A stretch of DNA of 64,000 nt, taken from the NCBI RefSeq assembly GCF_016917755.1, contig NZ_CP070326.1:868001-932000 (forward strand). The letters run 5' to 3'. This DNA is from Streptomyces noursei (lineage in GTDB: Bacteria; Actinomycetota; Actinomycetes; Streptomycetales; Streptomycetaceae). The notes beneath the pieces are model-generated. The model was not told where the DNA came from and ran no database searches. It saw only the letters and a list, made by a program, of their open reading frames with translations. Position numbers and translations under genes: made by a program. Of this stretch, positions 33,070 through 42,301 are shown in pieces (positions within the stretch are counted from its first letter, which is position 1; the number at the start of each line of letters is the position of its first letter).

Positions 33070-34426
33070 GTTCAAGAGCGGGCGGATCGTCATCGTCGGC
33101 GCCTCCCTGGCCGGGCTGCGGGCGGCCGAGACGCTGCGGGACGAGGGCTTCACCGGGGAACTGACCCTGGTCGGCGACGAGCCGCATCCGCCGTACGACC
33201 GCCCGCCGCTGTCCAAGCAGGTGCTGCTGGGCCGGGTGCCCGCGGCGGACGTCGGCCTGCCGGCCCGCCGGCAGGTGGACGCGCGGTGGAAGCTGGGGGT
33301 GCGCGCCAGCGGCCTCGACCCGGCCGCGAAGGAGGTGCTGCTGGCCAACGGCGAGCGGCTGCCGTTCGACCGGCTGCTGATCACGACCGGGACCCGCGCC
33401 CGTCCCTGGCCGCACCCCGAAGAGGCCCGCCTGGACGGCGTGTTGACGGTGCGGACGGTCGATGACGCGAGCCGGCTCGCCGAGCGCCTGGACGCCGGGC
33501 CGCGCCGGGTCCTGGTCATCGGGGCGGGGTTCACCGGGTCCGAGATCGCCTCCGCCTGCCGGGAGCGCGGCCTGGCGGTCACCGTCGCCGAACGCGGGCC
33601 GGCACCGCTGGTCGGGGCGCTCGGCGGCACGCTGGGGTCGTTCGCCGCGCGGTTGCAGCGCGCGCACGGCGTCGATCTGCGCTGCGGGGTGACGGTGACC
33701 TCGCTCCTGGGCAGCAACGGGCGGCTGACCGGCGCCGAGCTCTCCGACGGCAGCCGGATCGACGTCGAGGTCGCGGTGGTCGCCCTGGGCGCGGTCCGCA
33801 ACACCGAGTGGCTGGACGGCTCGGGGCTCGCCGCGGGCCCGCGGGGCGTGGCCTGCGACGCCGGGTGCCGGGCGTTCAACATGTACGGGATCGTCACCGA
33901 CGACGTGTTCGTGGCCGGGGACGTGGCCCGTTTCCCGCATCCGCTCTTCGATTACCAGATGTTGGCCCTGGAACACTGGGGCAATGCCGTCGAGCAGGCG
34001 GAGGTGGCGGCCCACAACATGGTCAACCCCGGGCCGCTGCGGCGCCCGCACCTGGCGGTGCCGGCCTTCTGGTCCAGCCAGTTCGGCCTGAACATCAAGT
34101 CGGTCGGCGTCCCGACCTTCTCCGACCAGGTCACCATCGCCCAGGGCTCGGTCGAGGAGGGCCGGCTGGTCGTCGCCTACGGCTACCGCGGCCGGATCAC
34201 CGCCGCGGTCAGCGTCAACCGCGCCAAGTGGCTGGAGCACTACCAGCGCCTGATCGAGACCGCGGCCCCGTTCCCGCCCGAGCCGGGCGCCGCCGACCGG
34301 CCCACGGCGCCGAGGGTCATGGCCTCCGACGTCCCGGACCCGAAGGTGCTCTCGCACGGCCCGACGGTCGCGCTCACCGGTCATCTGCCGGACCGGCGCC
34401 TCGCCGTGCTGCGGCCGATGGCCTGA
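33059..34426 (+). CDS. FAD-dependent ferredoxin reductase of P450 cassette 1
   Basis: The 455-residue protein has two dinucleotide folds: FAD motif GRIVIVGASLAGLRAAETLR at about 8-27, and NAD(P) motif VLVIGAGFTGSEIASACRER at about 150-170. VFVAGDVARFPHP near 283 closes the FAD site. It resembles putidaredoxin-reductase-like enzymes with a reductase C-terminal domain (FWSSQFGLNIKSVGVP). It moves electrons from NAD(P)H to the ferredoxin in front. The start overlaps the ferredoxin gene, indicating coupled translation. Confidence 0.9.
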   Translation: MSGEFKSGRIVIVGASLAGLRAAETLRDEGFTGELTLVGDEPHPPYDRPPLSKQVLLGRVPAADVGLPARRQVDARWKLGVRASGLDPAAKEVLLANGERLPFDRLLITTGTRARPWPHPEEARLDGVLTVRTVDDASRLAERLDAGPRRVLVIGAGFTGSEIASACRERGLAVTVAERGPAPLVGALGGTLGSFAARLQRAHGVDLRCGVTVTSLLGSNGRLTGAELSDGSRIDVEVAVVALGAVRNTEWLDGSGLAAGPRGVACDAGCRAFNMYGIVTDDVFVAGDVARFPHPLFDYQMLALEHWGNAVEQAEVAAHNMVNPGPLRRPHLAVPAFWSSQFGLNIKSVGVPTFSDQVTIAQGSVEEGRLVVAYGYRGRITAAVSVNRAKWLEHYQRLIETAAPFPPEPGAADRPTAPRVMASDVPDPKVLSHGPTVALTGHLPDRRLAVLRPMA

Positions 34427-34479
34427 CCACCGCCCCGCCGCCACCAGACACCCTGCCCCTGACGAGGAGAGCCCCGCGC

Positions 34480-35706
34480 ATGTCCACGGAGACCCTGCTG
34501 GAGCGGATCAACGCCTACGAGAACCGCGCCGACCCCTATCCGCTCTACGCCGAACTCCGCGAGCACGGCGTGGCGCAACAGAACGACGGCAGCTACCTGG
34601 TCGGCACCTACCACGAGATCGCCGCGCTGCTGCACGACCCGCGCATCAGCTCGGACGTACGGCACCGCAGCACACCGGACGCGGCCCGGCCGGACGCCCT
34701 GCCGCCGTCCTTCATCGCCCTCGACGACCCCGAACACGACCGGCTCCGCCGGCTCGCGATGCGCCCCTTCGGCCCGCCGCACTCCCCCGGCCGGGTCGAC
34801 GCGCTGCACGAGGACATCGTGGAGATCGCCCGGGAGTTGACCGACGGTTTGCGGGACCGGGACCGGATCGACCTGGTGGACGACTTCGCGTACCCGCTGC
34901 CGGTCACCGTGATCTGCCGGCTGCTGGGCGTCCCCCACGAGGACATGCCCGAGCTCCGCGGCTGGACGAACACCATCATCGCCTCCCTGGACCACTCCCC
35001 CGGCGAAGATCCCCAGGAGAAGCAGCGCGCGGGGACGGCGGCGCGGATGGCGATGGGCGCGTACCTGGGCGACCTCGCCGAACGGCGGCGGGCGAACCCG
35101 GCCGACGACATGATCTCCGCCCTGGTCCACGACGACGGGCCCGAAGGGCGGCTCGACAAGCCGGAGTTGATGACGACGCTGACCCTGCTGACGATCGCCG
35201 GGCACGAGACCACGGTCAACCTCATCACCAACGGCATGCTCACCCTGCTGCGCCACCCGGAGGTGCTGGAACGGCTGCGCCGGGAGCCGGAGTTGATGCC
35301 CTCGGCGGTGGAGGAGCTGTTGCGGTACGAGCCCCCGGTCCAGATGCTGCCGCAGCGCACGCCGCTGACCGACATCGAGGTGGGCGGGGTGATCATCCCC
35401 CAGGGCGCGCCGCTGTTCTTGATGCTGGCGTCCGGCAACCGGGATCCGTTGCGGTTCGAGGACCCCGACCACTTCGATCCGGCCCGTCGGGACAACCGGC
35501 ACTTCGGCTTCGGCAGCGGCGTCCACAGCTGCTTCGGCGCCCCGCTGGCCCGCGTGGAGACGCAGGTCGCGCTGGCCGAGCTGCTGCGCCGCCTGGACGG
35601 TCCGCGCCTGGTCGAGGATCCCCCGCCGTACCGGCACAGTCCGATCCTGCGCGGGCCCCGGCACCTGCCGATCGCCACGGACGTGCGGGCGGGCGCCGAC
35701 GCCTGA
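34480..35706 (+). CDS. Cytochrome P450 of cassette 1
   Basis: The 408-residue P450 has all hallmarks: I-helix LTIAGHETTVNLITN near 236-250 with the oxygen-activating Thr, the ExxR motif in EELLRYEPP near 282, and the haem loop FGFGSGVHSCFGAPLAR with the haem Cys at about 350. The N-terminus lacks a membrane anchor, as usual for bacterial class I enzymes. It follows the reductase by 53 bases with a GAGGAGAG site. Substrate is not deducible. The paralogue at 61113-62309 shares long motifs such as FAYPLPVTVICRLLGVP. Confidence 0.93.
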   Translation: MSTETLLERINAYENRADPYPLYAELREHGVAQQNDGSYLVGTYHEIAALLHDPRISSDVRHRSTPDAARPDALPPSFIALDDPEHDRLRRLAMRPFGPPHSPGRVDALHEDIVEIARELTDGLRDRDRIDLVDDFAYPLPVTVICRLLGVPHEDMPELRGWTNTIIASLDHSPGEDPQEKQRAGTAARMAMGAYLGDLAERRRANPADDMISALVHDDGPEGRLDKPELMTTLTLLTIAGHETTVNLITNGMLTLLRHPEVLERLRREPELMPSAVEELLRYEPPVQMLPQRTPLTDIEVGGVIIPQGAPLFLMLASGNRDPLRFEDPDHFDPARRDNRHFGFGSGVHSCFGAPLARVETQVALAELLRRLDGPRLVEDPPPYRHSPILRGPRHLPIATDVRAGADA

Positions 35707-35713
35707 CGGTCCC

Positions 35714-38203
35714 TCAGGACGTGGTGTCGGCGGGCTCCTCGGTCGCTGCCTCGCCGGTCGGCCCCGCTTCGAGGGTCACGGTCAGCCGGCCGTCGTCGAC
35801 GTCGGCGACCACCGTGTCCCCGGGGTTGAGGGTCCCGTCGAGGAGCATGTTGGACAGCCGGTTGTCGAGCTCGCTCTGGAGGGTGCGGCGCAGCGGGCGG
35901 GCCCCGAACTCGGGCTGGTAGCCGCGGTTGGCCAGCCACTCCTTGGCGGGCCCGGTGACCTTGAGGTCGATGTGCTGGGCGTGCAGCCGGCGCCGGCTGC
36001 GCTCCAGCAACAGGTCGACGATCTTGATGAGGTCCTTCCGGGTCAGCGCGTGGAAGACGATGACCTCGTCGATCCGGTTGAGGAACTCCGGCCGGAAGTG
36101 CGCCTGGAGGTCGGACATCAGCTCGTCGCGGATCTCGTCGACGGATCCCTTGTGGTCCAGGATCCGCTTGGAGGCGATGTTGCTGGTCATGATGACGACG
36201 GTGTTGCGGAAGTCGACGGTGCGTCCCTGGGCGTCGGTGAGCCGGCCGTCGTCGAGGACCTGGAGCAGCAGGTTGAAGACGTCGGGGTGGGCCTTCTCGA
36301 CCTCGTCGAAGAGGATGACGCTGTACGGCCTGCGGCGGACGGCCTCGGTGAGCTGCCCGGCCTCCTCATAGCCGACGTATCCCGGCGGGGAGCCGACGAG
36401 TCGGGACACGGTGTGCTTCTCCTGGAACTCGCTCATGTCGAAGCGGATCATCCGGTCGGGGTCGCCGAAGAGGATGTCCGCGAGCGCCTTGGCCAGTTCG
36501 GTCTTGCCGACGCCGGTGGGCCCGAGGAAGAGGAAGCTGCCGCTGGGGCGGTCGGGGTCGCTCATCCCGGCGCGACTGCGGCGAACGGCCTGGGAGACGG
36601 CGGTGACCGCCTCCTCCTGCCCGATCACCCGCTCGTGCAGGGCCTCTTCGAGCTTCATCAGCCGGTGGCGTTCGGTCTCGGTGAGTTGGGAGACGGGGAT
36701 GCCGGTGCGCGCGGAGAGCACCTCGGCGATGTCCTCGGTGGTGACGCTGGCGGCCTGTTCGCGCTCTTCGTCGACGTCGGCGAGTTCCTGTTCGGCCTGC
36801 CGGACGCGCTCCTTGAGTTCGGCGGCGCGTGCGTAGTCCTCGGTGCTGACCGCCTCGTCCTTCTCCCGGCGGAGCTTGGTGAGCCGCTCCTCGATGTCGG
36901 CGGTCGCGCTGGGGCCGTCCAGGCTGCGCAGTCCCACCCGTGCACCGGCCTGGTCCATCAGGTCGATGGCCTTGTCGGGCAGGAAGCGGTCGCTGATGTA
37001 GCGGTCGGAGAGGGAGGCCGCGGCGTCGAGCGCCTCGTCGGTGAAGCGCACCTGGTGGTGGGCCTCGTAGGAGTCCCGGAGTCCGCGCAGGATCTCGACG
37101 GTCTCCGCCACGCTGGGCTCGGGCACCATGACCGGTTGGAAGCGGCGTTCGAGGGCGGCGTCCTTCTCGATGTGCTTGCGGTACTCGTCGATGGTGGTCG
37201 CACCCACCACGCTGAGGTCGCCGCGGGCCAGGGCCGGTTTGAGGATGTTGCCGGCGTCCATGGCGCCCTCGCCCCCGCCGCCCGCGCCGACGACGGTGTG
37301 GAGTTCGTCGAGGAAGAGGATGATGCCCTTCTCGGAGCGGGTGACCTCGTCGATCACCTTCTTGAGCCGCTCCTCGAACTCGCCCCGGTACTTGGAGCCG
37401 GCGACCATCCCGGCGAGGTCGAGGGAGACCACCCGACGGTCACGGAGGGCCTTGGGCACCTCCTCGGCGACGATCCGCTGGGCGAGCCCTTCGACGATCG
37501 CGGTCTTGCCGACGCCGGGGTCGCCGATGAGCACCGGGTTGTTCTTCGTCCGCCGGGAGAGCACCTCGACGGTCTGCTGGATCTCGGCGGCCCGGCCGAC
37601 GACCGGGTCGAGTTTCCCGCCGCGCGCCTCGTCGGTGAGGTCCCGCCCGTATGCGTCCAGGGTCGGGGTGTCGCCGTGGCCGCCCTGGGCGGGCTGTCGG
37701 GCGGTGCGGCCGGCGCCGCCGTCCAGGGCGCCCTCGGGGCCGAGGGCCTGGGTGAGGCCGGAGTGGGGGTCCTCCAGGAGCGCAGCGAGGATGTGCTCGG
37801 GGCCGATGTAGGAGGCGCCGGCGGCCTGGGAGCGCGCATGGGCGGCGAGCAGGGCGCGCTTGGCCGCGGGGGTGAGCGCGGGCTCTCCGTTGCCGGTGCC
37901 GGAGGGCAGTCGTCGGCCGATGTCCTCGGCCAGTTGGTCGGGGTCGGCGTCGGCCTGTTCCAGGATCTGCCGGGCGGCCGGCACCTGGGTGGCGGCCCAC
38001 AGCAGATGGACGGTGTCGAGGTCGGAGCCGTCCTCGGCGGCGCGGCTGCCCGCCGCGGCGAGCAGTTCGTGGGCGGAGTCGCTGAGCAGTCGACCGATGG
38101 GGACGCGTTGGACGGCCGGTGGCGAGGCCGCCGGGCTCATGCCGAAGAAGCGGTCGAAGAGGTCGGAGAACGGGTCGCTGGACCCGAAGGGCGAAGTCGT
38201 CAC
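35714..38203 (-). CDS. ClpB/ClpC-type AAA+ chaperone ATPase
   Basis: The 829-residue protein is an AAA+ unfoldase with two ATPase modules. A Clp N-domain covers about 25-150. D1 has Walker [19 protein letters not shown] and Walker [18 protein letters not shown] short UVR-like middle ([20 protein letters not shown]) replaces the long coiled coil of ClpB. D2 has Walker [21 protein letters not shown], with [16 protein letters not shown] and [14 protein letters not shown]. The short middle makes it ClpC-like, while the N-terminus ([20 protein letters not shown]) is unusual. The GTG start at 38203 is chosen by that conserved beginning. No protease subunit is adjacent. It converges with the P450 gene. 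Confidence 0.88.
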   Translation of the reverse strand: MTTSPFGSSDPFSDLFDRFFGMSPAASPPAVQRVPIGRLLSDSAHELLAAAGSRAAEDGSDLDTVHLLWAATQVPAARQILEQADADPDQLAEDIGRRLPSGTGNGEPALTPAAKRALLAAHARSQAAGASYIGPEHILAALLEDPHSGLTQALGPEGALDGGAGRTARQPAQGGHGDTPTLDAYGRDLTDEARGGKLDPVVGRAAEIQQTVEVLSRRTKNNPVLIGDPGVGKTAIVEGLAQRIVAEEVPKALRDRRVVSLDLAGMVAGSKYRGEFEERLKKVIDEVTRSEKGIILFLDELHTVVGAGGGGEGAMDAGNILKPALARGDLSVVGATTIDEYRKHIEKDAALERRFQPVMVPEPSVAETVEILRGLRDSYEAHHQVRFTDEALDAAASLSDRYISDRFLPDKAIDLMDQAGARVGLRSLDGPSATADIEERLTKLRREKDEAVSTEDYARAAELKERVRQAEQELADVDEEREQAASVTTEDIAEVLSARTGIPVSQLTETERHRLMKLEEALHERVIGQEEAVTAVSQAVRRSRAGMSDPDRPSGSFLFLGPTGVGKTELAKALADILFGDPDRMIRFDMSEFQEKHTVSRLVGSPPGYVGYEEAGQLTEAVRRRPYSVILFDEVEKAHPDVFNLLLQVLDDGRLTDAQGRTVDFRNTVVIMTSNIASKRILDHKGSVDEIRDELMSDLQAHFRPEFLNRIDEVIVFHALTRKDLIKIVDLLLERSRRRLHAQHIDLKVTGPAKEWLANRGYQPEFGARPLRRTLQSELDNRLSNMLLDGTLNPGDTVVADVDDGRLTVTLEAGPTGEAATEEPADTTS

Positions 38204-38402
38204 CGTAACCACCCGTCCGGCGCGCAGCGCCACGGTGGTGCGCTGCCTGCCGTCGTCGATTGCCCGTACCCGGCCAATTCTTCGCCGGGTCACGGAGGCC
38301 AGCGACCGGAGGGACGGTCCGCCGCGGTAAGCCGGCTTTCACACACCCGCCCGAACAAGTAAGGTCCACCGCCATTAATTACCACTTACTCGGGAGGGTT
38401 CG

Positions 38403-38690
38403 ATGGTGGCGGAACTCGCCAGGACCTGGGTCGCCGGCTGGGCCGTCTCGCGTCAACGCCCCGGGCGGTCGAGCACCCTTGGGGGCTCTACATCGACGTG
38501 GGCCGCCCGGACCAGGTGGGCCGCCACGTGCTGCCCGACCTCGACGAGTCCTCCATGCGCGCCGCCACCGCTTCGGTGACCGCCCCGTACACCTGGCCCA
38601 AGTTGCCCGTGGAGACGGAGACCGCGGAGCCGTGGCTCCCGGGGGGCTGGGTGGCGGACAAGGAGGAGGCGGGCCATCTGCACGAGTCGC
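38403..38690 (+). pseudogene. GNAT-like acetyltransferase, frameshifted N-terminal remnant
   Basis: The frame from ATG 38403, after a GGGAGG site, reads MVAELARTWVAGWAVSRQ. It then continues, two bases out of frame, as EHPWGLYIDVGRPDQVGRHV and TAPYTWPKLPVETETAEPWL. Together these look like the N-terminal domain of an actinobacterial GNAT-fold protein. The acetyl-CoA domain is missing. An intact upstream region with a good ribosome site suggests recent decay. Confidence 0.55.
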
Positions 38691-38774
38691 TCGGCTGGCC
38701 GCGGCACTCAGGGCTCGCGGCCTGCATCTACCGCCCGTAGACGGCGCCCGGCGCCCCCGTGTCCTGGCGGCCCG

Positions 38775-39005
38775 GACTTCGTACGGATCGTCAAGGACCA
38801 GCCGGACCAGCTCCACGCGGACGCGGCGGGCAGTGGCCGGGTGACGTCGCTGGTGCTGCACCCGTTCGCCATCAACCAGCCGTTCCGCCACAAGTACCTC
38901 GACCAGGCGCTGGAGCACATCGCCCAGCACCCCGGGGTGTGGCTGACCACCAGCGACGAGATCGCCGAGCACTACGCCCGGACCACCGCCGGGCAGCCGG
39001 CCTGA
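38775..39005 (+). pseudogene. Polysaccharide-deacetylase-type protein, C-terminal remnant
   Basis: The last 76 residues of a carbohydrate esterase 4-like protein are readable: VTSLVLHPFAINQPFRHKYL, DQALEHIAQHPGVWLTTSDE, IAEHYARTT. The H-P-F motif belongs to the C-terminal active-site region. The metal-binding N-terminal part is absent and there is no start site. It follows the GNAT stump with only about 85 bases between. Confidence 0.6.
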
Positions 39006-39117
39006 GGGTGGTGTCCGGTACGGCGGACCGCCGCCGCCGTACCGGACACCACCCCAACGCCACGCCACCGCCGCCTTCGCCACTCACCCCAAGCGTCCGA
39101 TTGATTACATTTACTCC

Positions 39118-40158
39118 ATGTATGAGTCGGAGGACAGTGCGCAGGCCCCAGCGGCCACGACCGCAGTACTGACCGGACTCGGGGCCTGGCTACCGCCCCG
39201 CGAGGTCACCAACGACGAACTCTGCGCCCACCTGGACACCTCGGACGCCTGGATCCGCGAACGGATCGGCATCTCCGTGCGACGCCGCGCGGATCCCAAG
39301 ACCGCCACCGGGGACCTGGCGGCCGAGGCCGGCGCCCGCGCCCTGCGGTCCGCCGGGGTGACCCAGGCGGACGCGGTCGTCCTGGCCACCACCACGCCGG
39401 ACCACCCGTGCCCGGCCACCGCCCCGGACGTCGCGGCCCGGCTCGGGCTGGGCAACGCCGCGGCGTTCGACATCGCCGCGGGCTGCTCGGGGTTCCTCTA
39501 CGCCACGACGGTCGCGGCCGGCCTCATCCGCTCCGGTACGGCCGGACGGGTTCTGGTCATCGGCGCCGAGACGATGTCCGCCGTGATCGACCCCGAGGAC
39601 CGCGCCACGGCGCCGATCTTCGGGGACGGCGCCGGCGCCGCCGTCCTGGAAGCCGGACGCCCCGGCCAGGCCGGCTCGCTGGGCGAGGTGGTGTGGGGCA
39701 GCGACGGCGAGCGCGCCGACGCCATCGTGATCCCGGTCGGCGGCTCACGGAACCGCGACGGCCGGGACGCCGCGCCGAAGAGCGAACGGCACGTCCGGAT
39801 GCGCGGCAACGAAGTGCTCCGGCACGCCGTGCGCCGCATGACGGCCGCCGCCACCCGGGCCGCCGCCGCCGCGGGCTGGGCCCTGACGGACGTCGACCGG
39901 CTGATCGTCCATCAGGCCAACGCGCGGATCAGTGCCGCCGTCTCCGAGGCGCTGGGCATCCCGCCGGAGCGGGTGCCGTCGAACATCGCGACGGTGGGGA
40001 ACACCGCCGCCGCCTCCATCCCCCTGCTCCTCACGGACGCCGCCGCCGACGGGGCCCTGCGCCCCGGCGACCGCGTCCTGCTGGTCGCCTTCGGCAGCGG
40101 GCTCGCCTGGGCGGCCACGACGCTGGTCTGGCCCGCCGGTCTACAGGCCGAACGCTGA
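39118..40158 (+). CDS. Beta-ketoacyl-ACP synthase III (KAS III) family protein
   Basis: The 346-residue condensing enzyme has the Cys-His-Asn triad: Cys in FDIAAGCSGFLYATT near 124, His in IVHQANARI near 263, Asn in VGNTAAASIP near 294. It would join an acyl-CoA starter to malonyl-ACP or transfer acyl groups in a specialised pathway. It is followed by a stand-alone ACP and a hydrolase, so it probably acts on that ACP. The ATG has no ribosome site, and a TTACAT-like -10 lies just upstream, so the mRNA may be leaderless. Confidence 0.9.
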   Translation: MYESEDSAQAPAATTAVLTGLGAWLPPREVTNDELCAHLDTSDAWIRERIGISVRRRADPKTATGDLAAEAGARALRSAGVTQADAVVLATTTPDHPCPATAPDVAARLGLGNAAAFDIAAGCSGFLYATTVAAGLIRSGTAGRVLVIGAETMSAVIDPEDRATAPIFGDGAGAAVLEAGRPGQAGSLGEVVWGSDGERADAIVIPVGGSRNRDGRDAAPKSERHVRMRGNEVLRHAVRRMTAAATRAAAAAGWALTDVDRLIVHQANARISAAVSEALGIPPERVPSNIATVGNTAAASIPLLLTDAAADGALRPGDRVLLVAFGSGLAWAATTLVWPAGLQAER

Positions 40159-40223
40159 CCACCACGACGCGCACTCCACAACGGCCTCACTCCCCCGACG
40201 GCCCCGCCCCTAAGGAAGTGACC

Positions 40224-40472
40224 ATGTACGCGCAGTTGAAGGAACTCCTCATCACCCGGGCCGGATTGCCCGGCGAGCCGATCGTCCCGGAAGCGTCGCT
40301 GGACCGGGCCGGAATCGACTCGATGGCCGTCACCGTGCTGTCCATGGCGCTGGAGGACGTACTGGGGCTGGTGATCGACGAGGACGAGCTGTCCGCGGCG
40401 CCGACCGTCGCCGACCTCGCCGACCTCATCGCCCGCCGCGCCGACACCACCTCGCTCCCCTCCACCGCATAA
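40224..40472 (+). CDS. Acyl carrier protein
   Basis: The 82-residue protein has the ACP helix pattern with the phosphopantetheine serine in GIDSMAVTVLSMALED near residue 33. Acidic helices and a final LADLIARR support the call. It sits between the KAS III gene (65 bases) and a hydrolase gene (18 bases) and is probably their carrier. A TAAGGAAGTG site precedes the ATG. Confidence 0.9.
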   Translation: MYAQLKELLITRAGLPGEPIVPEASLDRAGIDSMAVTVLSMALEDVLGLVIDEDELSAAPTVADLADLIARRADTTSLPSTA

Positions 40473-40490
40473 GCCCAAGAGGAGGCCGCC

Positions 40491-41417
40491 GTGGAAACCA
40501 TGGAAGCCGACGAACGCCTCGTCCCCCTGACCTTAGGGGGCATGACCTACGCGTGCCGACTCCTCATGCCCCGGCACCGGTCCGGCACCGAGCCGCTCGT
40601 CCTGATCGGCGGCGCTCTCCAGGACATGTACTCCTGGCCACGGCTGGAACGACGACTCACCACGCACACCGACCTGGTGCTGATGGACCTGCCGGGCACC
40701 GGCAGCGCCGGCGACCTGGCCGCCAGCGCCGGCTTCGAGGTCCTGGCCGATTCGGTGCTGCACGCCCTCGACCGGCTGGCCATGGACCGGGTCAACGTCC
40801 TCGGCGCCTCCTACGGCGCCCCCATCGCCTACCGCCTGGCCCAGTCGCACCCGGACCGGGTGGCCCGACTGCTGCTCGCCGGCGCCACACCCCGGGTCGG
40901 CCCCCGGCTGACCGCGGTGGTCCGCCAGGGCCTGGCACTGGTGGGAACCACGGACTCCCACCCGGCCGACGAGCCGGCCCGCCGCGACTACGCCCGCAAC
41001 GTCGTCGACATGCTGGTCAACGGCGCCACCCGGAACGAGGTCGCCCAGGGGCCGGCGGTCGCCCGACTCCTGGAACGCCAGCTGATGCGGACGTCGCAGA
41101 GCGCCGCGCTGCGCTACGCCGCCTGCCACGAACGCCTCCTGGACACCGACCTCTACCCGCTGGGCGGGATCGACGGGGTCCCCGCGCTCGTCTTCACCGG
41201 CGAGCACGACTGCGCCAGTTCACCGGAGGAGAACCGGGCCGTCGCGGACACCATCGCCGGCTGCGCATTCGCCCTCATCCGCGACGCCGACCACATGGCC
41301 CATCTGGAGCGCGAGGCCGAGTACGCGGACCTGGTCACGCGCTTTCTGCACGATCGGCCGGTGCACGACCTGCCGTACTGCACCGACCCGCGGACGTCGC
41401 CCCGGCGGCAGCGCTAG
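40491..41417 (+). CDS. Alpha/beta hydrolase of the KAS III/ACP unit, TTA-containing
   Basis: The 308-residue protein has an alpha/beta hydrolase fold: a nucleophile elbow VLGASYGAPIAYRLA with Ser near residue 108, an acid in FTGEHDCASSPEE, and the His in DADHMAHLE. It could act as a thioesterase releasing the ACP product or as an acyltransferase. Codon 15 (40533-40535) is TTA, which in Streptomyces makes translation depend on bldA tRNA. GTG 40491 has a GAGGAGG site 7 bases upstream; ATG 40500 is the alternative. Confidence 0.87.
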   Translation: METMEADERLVPLTLGGMTYACRLLMPRHRSGTEPLVLIGGALQDMYSWPRLERRLTTHTDLVLMDLPGTGSAGDLAASAGFEVLADSVLHALDRLAMDRVNVLGASYGAPIAYRLAQSHPDRVARLLLAGATPRVGPRLTAVVRQGLALVGTTDSHPADEPARRDYARNVVDMLVNGATRNEVAQGPAVARLLERQLMRTSQSAALRYAACHERLLDTDLYPLGGIDGVPALVFTGEHDCASSPEENRAVADTIAGCAFALIRDADHMAHLEREAEYADLVTRFLHDRPVHDLPYCTDPRTSPRRQR

Positions 41418-41427
41418 GGCCGGGCGG

Positions 41428-42189
41428 TCAGCGGACCGGCGGATCGGGCACGAGCAGGCCCGCCAACACCCGCCGGACCACCCGCTCGAAGCCGGCGCCG
41501 GCCCCGGCGGCGTCCCCGGCACCGAGGTGCGCGCCGTCGGCCGGGCCGTCCGCCGCCCCGCCGGCCAGCGCCGCCGCCAGCAGCGGATGCCCGCCGCGCC
41601 CGGCCACCGCGCCCAGGTAGGCGGCCTGCGCCGCCTGACGGCCCGTCGGTGACCGGCGGGCCCGGAGTTCGACACCGGACAACATGGCGACCAGGGCGTT
41701 CAGCACGGCCACCGCCTCCAGCTTGCCCGGCCCGGTCAGCCCCGCGACGGGCTTCAGCGCGCGCAGCGCGAACTCCAGGTAGTCCAGCCCCCGCGGCCCC
41801 ACCCGCAGGGCCTCCGGCGGCACCTCCAGCAGCCACGGGTGCCGCAGGTGGACCCGCTGCGTCCGGGTGGCCAGCGCCACCAGGTCCGTCACCGGATCCC
41901 CCGTCAGCTCCGCATCGAGGTCGATCTCCCCGGTCGCGGTGTCCACCATCAGGTCCACCAGGTCGTCCCTGCCGGCCACGTACCGGTAGAGGGACGCGGG
42001 CCCGGTGCCCAGCTCGCGGGCCACCTGCCGGAAGGACACCGCGGCCAGCCCGCCCGCATCGGCGAGCCCGATCGCGGCCTCGGTGAGCTGCTCCCGGCTC
42101 CGCTCGGGTGCGGGCCCCCGTGTCCCCCGCTCGGGCCGCTCCCACACCAGCGCGGCCTCCGTCGCCGCCCGGTCCGCCTTGCCGGCCAT
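41428..42189 (-). CDS. TetR-family regulator
   Basis: The 253-residue regulator has an HTH at about 33-75 (LTEAAIGLADAGGLAAVSFR, QVARELGTGPASLYRYVAGR) and a long C-terminal domain of the TetR_C_1 type (HPWLLEVPPEALRVGPRGLD). It converges on the KAS III/ACP/hydrolase unit, 10 bases away, and diverges from a second hydrolase at 42302. The intergenic region has repeats and a palindrome that are likely its operators. A GTGAGG ribosome site precedes the ATG. Confidence 0.88.
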   Translation of the reverse strand: MAGKADRAATEAALVWERPERGTRGPAPERSREQLTEAAIGLADAGGLAAVSFRQVARELGTGPASLYRYVAGRDDLVDLMVDTATGEIDLDAELTGDPVTDLVALATRTQRVHLRHPWLLEVPPEALRVGPRGLDYLEFALRALKPVAGLTGPGKLEAVAVLNALVAMLSGVELRARRSPTGRQAAQAAYLGAVAGRGGHPLLAAALAGGAADGPADGAHLGAGDAAGAGAGFERVVRRVLAGLLVPDPPVR

Positions 42190-42243
42190 CCAGCCTCACC
42201 CGCCCCTTCCCTCATCCGACTCCTTGCTGATAACTATAACCAC

Positions 42244-42283
42244 GTAACCGCGAACGCCGTTCGCAGTATTTCGGTAACCGCGA
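42244..42283. promoter_or_regulatory. Operator-like repeats in the tetR/hydrolase intergenic region
   Basis: The direct repeat GTAACCGCGA occurs at 42244-42253 and 42274-42283, 30 bases apart. It overlaps the palindrome GCGAACG-C-CGTTCGC at 42250-42264. ATAAC units precede them. The arrangement between divergent genes fits binding by the adjacent TetR protein. Confidence 0.5.
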
Positions 42284-42301
42284 CTACCGGGAGGGAACTC
42301 G

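Noticed and set aside
35972..38362. A 796-codon plus-strand frame over the Clp ATPase gene
   Set aside because: It is antisense to all Walker motifs and has no domain of its own.
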